A stretch of 64,000 nt of DNA. It comes from Calothrix membranacea FACHB-236 (GTDB taxonomy: Bacteria; Cyanobacteriota; Cyanobacteriia; Cyanobacteriales; Nostocaceae). A model generated the notes under the pieces. It saw only the letters and a program-made list of their open reading frames with translations. It had not been told where the DNA came from and did no database searches. Made by a program: the position numbers and the translations under genes. Positions 59,881 through 64,000 of this stretch are shown one piece after another. How positions within the stretch are numbered: the first letter of the stretch is position 1; every line of letters begins with the position of its first letter. The stretch spans positions 26,776 through 90,775 of the forward strand of contig NZ_JACJPX010000034.1 of the NCBI RefSeq assembly GCF_014696315.1, read 5' to 3'.

Positions 59881-60996
59881 ATGAGTCGGCTAACTTTAGC
59901 GGTAGATCCTGGTGGCTCTTTCCTAAAGGGATTTTATACTTTAGAGTCTTTTCAACCACAACTCATATTAATGGAACCAGAGGTAGCGATAGTACCTTTC
60001 GAGAGTTTAGAAGCTTATGAACAAACCAAGATAGGAGATTCTTCCCCTGAAAATAGTGCTTGGATTGAGTATCATGGTCGATTTCAAGCAGTCGGTTTTT
60101 TAGCCAGAAAACGCTTTCACGCAGATTTACAATTGCAACGGCGTAAGTTTGAATTAGCTTTACCAAAGGTGTTGGCGATGATAGGAGCTATCGCTGAAAA
60201 ACACAATCTACCTAATGGCATATCTATCAATTTAGGAATTTTACTGCCTTGGGGCGAGTACCAAGATAGAGCTTTATTTCAACAGTTCATTACGCCAGCT
60301 TTAGCTGATTACAAATTTAAAGGACAGGAAAAATCTTTTTGTTTAGAACTGTTCCTCTGTCTTCCTGAAGGTGGTGGAGTTCTAACTAGGGGACGCGCTC
60401 CTTCCGATAGTCTCAAAGATTTAACCATCGCAGTGATTATGCTCGGCTATCGAGATACTTCTATCTTGCTGATTGAGCGTGGCGAAATGAGTAAAGGAAA
60501 GACTGAACCGTTAGGTTTTTCTAAAATGATTGATTCCGTCATGGCTCAAACCTCTGGCTTAAATCAACATCGGCTGACTGCGGCTATTTGCCAAGCTGGT
60601 AAAAATATCTCTCCTAAAGCATTAGAAGAATTAGCTTCTTCCCTAGATTCTATCTATAGAGAGCATGAGATTACTACAATTCGTAAAGCCATTATCAACA
60701 GCAGGCAAGAATATTGGATGATGCTTTCTAATTGGCTGAAGTTACAAGTTCCCCGCGATGTCAATGAAGTGATTCTCAGTGGTGGCACTGCCTACTATTT
60801 TCGTTCCCAGTTGAATAACTTGTTTTCTCATGTCTCATCAGTCAACTGGTGTGAGAACTTAGAAACCCAAATCGCGCAAAATTTTGCTCAAATCGCTAAC
60901 AAGTCTCTGAATTACCGACTAACTGATGTTTACGGGTTATTTTTCTTCCTCTGTGGTAGCACTATGAGACAAAACCAAGTCAAATTATCGGTGTAA
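59881..60996 (+). CDS. parM: Actin-like ATPase, ParM type (system II)
   Basis: The protein is 371 residues from the ATG giving MSRLTLAVDPGG, chosen for its AGAAGGTG ribosome site; an in-frame ATG 8 codons earlier is less well placed. Actin-superfamily motifs are LAVDPGGSFLKGFY (residues 5-18), a phosphate-2-type strand LTIAVIMLGYRDTSILLIER (near 180-200), and the adenosine loop VNEVILSGGTAYYFRSQL (near 297-314). It is preceded by 11-bp parC repeats and followed 3 bp later by a small basic gene, the full layout of a type II partition operon. It probably forms the segregation spindle of this replicon. It differs from the actin-like ATPase at 22680-23756. Confidence 0.8.
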   Translation: MSRLTLAVDPGGSFLKGFYTLESFQPQLILMEPEVAIVPFESLEAYEQTKIGDSSPENSAWIEYHGRFQAVGFLARKRFHADLQLQRRKFELALPKVLAMIGAIAEKHNLPNGISINLGILLPWGEYQDRALFQQFITPALADYKFKGQEKSFCLELFLCLPEGGGVLTRGRAPSDSLKDLTIAVIMLGYRDTSILLIERGEMSKGKTEPLGFSKMIDSVMAQTSGLNQHRLTAAICQAGKNISPKALEELASSLDSIYREHEITTIRKAIINSRQEYWMMLSNWLKLQVPRDVNEVILSGGTAYYFRSQLNNLFSHVSSVNWCENLETQIAQNFAQIANKSLNYRLTDVYGLFFFLCGSTMRQNQVKLSV

Positions 60997-60999
60997 GTC

Positions 61000-61422
61000 A
61001 TGAGTAGAACCGAGTATAGATGTCGCCTGGCAATTGAGGCACACAGTCATAATACAGCTCTAATTAACTTCTTAAAAATGAAGAAGGTGCTGCATTTCAA
61101 TGAGAAAGATAAGGTATTATCTGCTCTTTCTGCTTATTGGCTGCCTTTGGCACTCAAAGAAGATGGCAGTTACTCTGATGAAGAGTTAGCTGACTGTGCT
61201 AGAAGTGCGATTTACAAGTTGAGATTGCATATTAACTATCTCGCAGCAACTTTTGGTGTAGAAAACTTGGAACTAGAAACTACACAAGTCACAGCATTAC
61301 CTTCGCCATCAACCAAAAAAACTACTGTTACCAGCAATTCCGATTCGATAAATGCCAGTGCTAAGGAAGAGGATTTGATCAATCACTACGATGATCATGC
61401 TTTTGACAAAATGTTCGGCTAG
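61000..61422 (+). CDS. ParR-like centromere-binding adaptor
   Basis: A 140-residue protein. The basic N-terminal half has MSRTEYRCRLAIEAHSHNTA with INFLKMKKVLHFNEKDKVLS. A helical segment follows (LADCARSAIYKLRLHINYLA) and then an acidic, disordered tail (SAKEEDLINHYDDHAFDKMF) that would contact the filament end. Size, charge layout and position 3 bp after parM fit ParR. The ribbon-helix-helix fold itself is not obvious by eye. It would bind the repeats at 59684-59814 and repress the operon. Confidence 0.65.
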   Translation: MSRTEYRCRLAIEAHSHNTALINFLKMKKVLHFNEKDKVLSALSAYWLPLALKEDGSYSDEELADCARSAIYKLRLHINYLAATFGVENLELETTQVTALPSPSTKKTTVTSNSDSINASAKEEDLINHYDDHAFDKMFG

Positions 61423-61445
61423 AAAATAATCAGGATAAATTAACT

Positions 61446-62309
61446 ATGCCTTATACCAAGGATAGCCTACAGAGTGTGTATTCCTTATCGGCAGAAGATG
61501 TTGATGCTACTCTCAAAGCCTGTCAACTTCCCTTAGACAGAGATGAGTATACAGATGCAGAAATCAAAGATAGATTTGACCTGATTCGGCAACTCTGCAC
61601 AAATGGAGAAGCTGCTGACTACGAACAGGCCGCGGAGTTACTACAACAACATCTACAGTTAAATGCATCAGAGTCGTCTACAGATGTAGATGTTTCTAAT
61701 ACTGACCAATCGGCGGTAAAACCAGAAACTGATGCGAAAAAACCTCGCAAAAAATTTACTAAACCTGTAGACATTAGTCAATTATTGGCTCAGGCTCGGC
61801 ATCAAGTAGCTAAGGTCACGTTGCATGAAGCAATGCAGATATTACTTGCCTGTGGACTACCAGAACAGGATGAGTATTCTCCATCTGAGTGTGATCGCTT
61901 TCTCGAAGCTTGCGATTTAATTAAAAAGCAAAACAAATCTTTTGAGGAAGTGGCACAACATTTTGGGGTAACTACCGATAGCCCTGCACAATTTGAGGAT
62001 GTAGATACAAGTGAGCTTCTGCAACAACTAGGAGAGACTACAGCTTTATTGGGGCAAGAGGAGCGAGATTTAATTAGGGAAATGGTGCGACAGAAGGCTA
62101 AGGGTGATATGGCTGGGCTGCCTAAGTTATATTTACAATCATTAATTGAGGAGATGAAATCGCCACAATTTCAACAGGAGTGGCAGCAACTACGGGATGC
62201 TTTTAAAGCTAGAGTCATGGGAAAAAAGCCAACTTCCCCAGCATTCCCTCCTCAGTTGCCCTTGAGGAGCTTGCCATCGACATCGGAGAATGGGTCAACA
62301 TCCGAATAG
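61446..62309 (+). CDS. Third gene of the partition operon, duplicated helical module; -1 frameshift site
   Basis: The 0-frame product is 287 residues. It contains two copies of a helical module: residues about 12-70 (LSAEDVDATLKACQLPLDRD, then EYTDAEIKDRFDLIRQL) and about 120-178 (VTLHEAMQILLACGLPEQDE, then YSPSECDRFLEACDLIKKQ), joined by a Lys-rich linker (DAKKPRKKFTKPVDISQL). A third helical part lies near 200-260. At 62222-62228 the in-frame heptamer A AAA AAG occurs; shifting to -1 opens 163 further codons to 62719, including a membrane helix, whereas the 0 frame ends in a low-complexity tail. A perfect 7-bp hairpin follows at 62248-62269. The function is unknown; an accessory segregation factor is inferred from the operon. 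Confidence 0.6.
   Translation: MPYTKDSLQSVYSLSAEDVDATLKACQLPLDRDEYTDAEIKDRFDLIRQLCTNGEAADYEQAAELLQQHLQLNASESSTDVDVSNTDQSAVKPETDAKKPRKKFTKPVDISQLLAQARHQVAKVTLHEAMQILLACGLPEQDEYSPSECDRFLEACDLIKKQNKSFEEVAQHFGVTTDSPAQFEDVDTSELLQQLGETTALLGQEERDLIREMVRQKAKGDMAGLPKLYLQSLIEEMKSPQFQQEWQQLRDAFKARVMGKKPTSPAFPPQLPLRSLPSTSENGSTSE
62222..62269 (+). promoter_or_regulatory. Candidate -1 programmed frameshift signal
   Basis: The slippery heptamer A AAA AAG is at 62222-62228 in exactly the right register (codons GGA AAA AAG). A stem CTCCTCA/TGAGGAG with an 8-base loop lies at 62248-62269. The spacer of 19 bases is longer than the usual 5-9. The A AAA AAG sequence is the efficient bacterial slippery site, as in E. 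coli dnaX. Confidence 0.5.
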
Positions 62310-62719
62310 ATCAGGAAAAGCGGACTCTTGAGGTTAAAGCACACAAAACTATTGAGGAAAAAGCTAAAAAGAGAGCCACAAAAATAGCCTTGACCAAGCT
62401 CAATGAATCTCAGCAATGGATTGAGGCTGAACAAAAACGCTCTCAACTCAGAAGGCAGCGCTCACATGAATTGAGAGTAAATTTAATTCATTTTGCTCGT
62501 TGGCTATGTTCTGGCTGGTCTGGCTGGTTATTTTATTTAATTTGGTTTGCAATCTTCAGTTCTTTTGGTTTCACTTTAGGTATTAACTTCCCTTCTGTGA
62601 TTGCTTGTTCCAATACCAACAGTTTCTGCTATTTTCTGCGATTGGATAAGACAAAAGTTGTTATCCCTAGTGATTACATTCAACAAACATCTCAAAAAAA
62701 ATCCAATCGTCAACGTTAA
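62228..62719 (+). CDS. Membrane-domain extension in the -1 frame
   Basis: The -1 frame is open from the heptamer to the TAA at 62717-62719, without a good ATG/GTG start of its own; the first alternative is a TTG at 62390 with no ribosome site. It reads VALEELAIDIGEWVNIRIDQ, then Lys/Glu-rich helices (KTIEEKAKKRATKIALTKLN; QWIEAEQKRSQLRRQRSHEL), then a hydrophobic segment (WSGWLFYLIWFAIFSSFGF) and a polar tail. It looks like genuine coding sequence. It is either a frameshift-expressed C-terminus making a fusion of about 424 residues with the 61446 product, or the separated half of a gene broken by an indel. The fusion would tether the partition accessory protein to the membrane. Confidence 0.55.
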   Translation, partial: ANFPSIPSSVALEELAIDIGEWVNIRIDQEKRTLEVKAHKTIEEKAKKRATKIALTKLNESQQWIEAEQKRSQLRRQRSHELRVNLIHFARWLCSGWSGWLFYLIWFAIFSSFGFTLGINFPSVIACSNTNSFCYFLRLDKTKVVIPSDYIQQTSQKKSNRQR

Positions 62720-62739
62720 TTAATTCGTAATCATACAGG

Positions 62740-62816
62740 ATTCACAAGTAGGAAGTATGAAGTCGTAAGTCGGAAGTAATACCCCATTCACAAGTCGGAG
62801 GTATGAAGTCGTAAGT
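62740..62816 (+). repeat. Two 31-bp direct repeats in a spacer
   Basis: Units at 62740-62770 and 62786-62816 share ATTCACAAGT, GGAAGTATGA-like and AGTCGTAAGT blocks with two differences. They are separated by 15 bp. Related GGAAGTA/TACTTCC words occur nearby. They resemble low-complexity intergenic repeats common in filamentous cyanobacteria. Confidence 0.6.
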
Positions 62817-62942
62817 AGAAAATTTTCACTCCTTTTTCCTACTTCCACGATGACGAATTCATTTTACTTGTTGGTTTTCCACTAATAAATTAGGGGGCAT
62901 CAAACCATTTTTACTTCCGACTTAGAGACGGTCAGTTTTGAA

Positions 62943-62979
62943 ATATAAAGAGGGTAGTTTTTAACTACCCTCTTTATAT
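62943..62979. terminator. Strong bidirectional terminator (17-bp perfect stem)
   Basis: ATATAAAGAGGGTAGTT (62943-62959) pairs perfectly with AACTACCCTCTTTATAT (62963-62979) around TTT. The last base is shared with the stop codon of the ArdA gene on the minus strand. It serves the ArdA transcript and probably also transcripts arriving from the partition operon. Confidence 0.8.
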
Positions 62980-63731
62980 TAGTGACGGCTAAAAACGTAG
63001 ACTTTGTTGTAACTTTCTTCTACTGAATAGTAAGAGTCAATAAACCAATCACGGGCTATTGCTGACCAATTGAGGTAGAAGCTAGGAATACCCATATCTT
63101 CTAAGTTTTTAATCAATCCTTGTTGTTCGAGTTGATCATAAACAAAGTCTTCTTCACTTTCGTACTCACCCCAATAATGTTCTTGAAAATCCTCTACGCT
63201 AGCCTCACTACTGTCATATTCATAATAAGCTGCATAGGCTGAACCATGCTCTGATAAAATTTGAGCAAGTTCGGCTAGTTTTTCTATGCTTTCGTATTCA
63301 CCAAGATGAATACCATACCAGTTTTGAAAATCATGTATTGCCCACTCCTCACAGGCTTCATAATTACGACAGGGCGACCATGATAACATCCATTCAATGT
63401 CTTCTTGAATGCCTGAGGCATCTTGTGTACAGTCGATCCACATTCCGTGTGATTTACCGTTGTTATATGCAGATAGACAGGCTACATAAATCTGTGGTGC
63501 ATCATCATCTTGGCACTCACGCTCATGCTTGGGGAAAGGAAGTAAACAGCTTGCACCTTCAACTATTGGTAAGGCAACACCTGCTAAATTGATTGCTAAA
63601 TTTACTGCCCTCTGTTCTCGAATTGGACAGATTAAAATATTACCCTCAAGATGGCAGTTGTAAACTTGTTGGGCAACTAATTGAGCATCTTGTTCTGAGT
63701 GAAATATTAGAGTGTTAGAAAACAAATTCAT
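62979..63731 (-). CDS. ardA: ArdA antirestriction protein with N-terminal extension
   Basis: A 250-residue acidic protein. Residues about 80-245 match ArdA: APQIYVACLSAYNNGKSHGM with WIDCTQDASGIQEDIEWMLS, IHDFQNWYGIHLGEYESIEK, VEDFQEHYWGEYESEEDFVY and YLNWSAIARDWFIDSYYSVE. ArdA mimics DNA and blocks type I restriction enzymes when a conjugative element enters a new host. Residues 1-75 (SEQDAQLVAQQVYNCHLEGN, VNLAINLAGVALPIVEGASC) are extra relative to the usual 165-residue protein. It fits the conjugative package of this window. A strong terminator overlaps its stop, and a hairpin precedes it at 63761-63800. Confidence 0.85.
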   Translation of the reverse strand: MNLFSNTLIFHSEQDAQLVAQQVYNCHLEGNILICPIREQRAVNLAINLAGVALPIVEGASCLLPFPKHERECQDDDAPQIYVACLSAYNNGKSHGMWIDCTQDASGIQEDIEWMLSWSPCRNYEACEEWAIHDFQNWYGIHLGEYESIEKLAELAQILSEHGSAYAAYYEYDSSEASVEDFQEHYWGEYESEEDFVYDQLEQQGLIKNLEDMGIPSFYLNWSAIARDWFIDSYYSVEESYNKVYVFSRH

Positions 63732-63760
63732 GTGTTAGAATCCTTCTAGTATTGAACTCA

Positions 63761-63800
63761 GAAGAAGCACCTTTAGATTGGTAGTCGGGGGTGCTTTTTC
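63761..63800 (+). terminator. Hairpin upstream of ardA
   Basis: GAAGAAGCACC (63761-63771) pairs with GGTGCTTTTTC (63790-63800), including one G-U pair, around an 18-base loop; a T-run is inside the right arm on the plus strand. With ardA transcribed leftward from about this region, it could stop readthrough from an opposing transcript or control ardA expression as an early hairpin in its leader. Confidence 0.5.
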
Positions 63801-63965
63801 TGTTGTGTATGTAAGAGTTTTGGATTTAGCGCTACATCTTAAAACTTCACGCTTCGGTATCGGTTCCGTTGCCGGGAGTCTTTTTGCATTGGTGTCAACT
63901 TAAGCTAAAAGGAAGCATAAGATGTAATCTTAGAATATCAATTCTGATGTTCTAAGTGATACATC

Positions 63966-64000
63966 ATGAGTAGAAAAGCAAGAGCGCGAACAGGAAACCC
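63966..64000 (+). CDS. Start of an unknown gene (cut by the window edge)
   Basis: An ATG at 63966 begins MSRKARARTGN and stays open to the end of the window. The basic N-terminus suggests a nucleic-acid-binding protein, but only 11 codons are visible. No strong ribosome site precedes it. It is reported because the preceding 165 bp contain no other frame. Confidence 0.35.
   Translation, partial: MSRKARARTGN

Noticed and set aside
62390..62719. Independent 109-codon gene starting at TTG
   Set aside because: The TTG has no ribosome site, and the same frame is open upstream to the A AAA AAG heptamer with protein-like content, so a -1 extension or a broken gene fits better.
1..64000. tRNA or rRNA genes, riboswitches
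   Set aside because: No cloverleaf-like or rRNA-like sequence was recognised by eye; a covariance-model scan (tRNAscan-SE, Infernal/Rfam) was not possible and would settle this.

Overview
The window looks like an accessory replicon, or a large conjugative or integrative element, of a filamentous (Nostocales-type) cyanobacterium. The evidence is the low-GC host-like sequence with scattered GCGATCGC (HIP1-type) octamers, cyanobacterium-typical families (DUF1822, CHAT-TPR proteins, Uma2 nucleases, membrane NACHT-TPR proteins), cyanobacterial-style plasmid genes, and many short intergenic repeats. I see no rRNA, tRNA, housekeeping operon or CRISPR array. Family assignments were made by reading motifs; no search was run.

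Layout. (1) 1-12.7 kb: a sensory or protease-like region. It holds the start of a CHAT-type gene, a DUF1822 gene and a sigma-70-like gene, then a 1087-aa exported TPR-CHAT protein. Around it is a family of small exported proteins built by shuffling three modules (signal peptide, a glycine-rich beta domain, TPRs), including decayed copies and a shared upstream element. (2) 12.9-24.7 kb: a GC-richer block bounded by a short tyrosine recombinase. It has two broken toxin-antitoxin modules, an archaeo-eukaryotic-primase-like replication protein, a P-loop ATPase, membrane proteins, a run of small overlapping genes, an actin-like (ParM/StbA) ATPase with a small partner, and two ribbon-helix-helix/AWKA-module proteins. 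It reads as a separate mini-replicon. (3) 24.9-32.5 kb: two divergently evolved NACHT (STAND NTPase) modules, each with a small companion protein carrying a hydrophobic N-terminal helix. These are probably defence modules. (4) 28.7-38.8 kb: eight copies of a segment of the parB gene, each with an 18-bp palindrome, scattered around parAB. Among them are a truncated IS5-type transposase, an Uma2 nuclease, a peptidoglycan-binding-like protein and a VapC-type toxin-antitoxin pair. (5) 40.9-54.7 kb: a colinear type IV secretion (conjugation) operon with VirB2-, B3/B4-, B5-, B6-, B8-, B10-, B9- and VirD4-like genes plus unknowns. (6) 54.7-59.6 kb: a giant MobF relaxase-helicase with a C-terminal TOPRIM-like domain. 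A candidate oriT lies just upstream. (7) 59.7-62.7 kb: a second actin-type partition locus with an R1-like centromere of 11-bp direct repeats, followed by a gene with a perfect A AAA AAG -1 frameshift heptamer opening into a membrane-domain reading frame. (8) 63-64 kb: an ArdA antirestriction gene and the first codons of a further gene.

How it fits together: the T4SS, relaxase, oriT candidate and ArdA form a conjugative transfer package. ParAB, ParM/ParR-like I (22.3-23.8 kb) and ParMRC II (59.7-61.4 kb) are three different partition systems in one window. With an AEP-type replication gene and a rep remnant at 40.1-40.4 kb, this suggests a cointegrate of several replicons.

The strongest candidates for something undescribed are the parB-fragment/palindrome array, the AEP + ATPase + actin-like mini-replicon, the -1 frameshift candidate in the partition operon, and the NACHT gene that appears to start at ATC.
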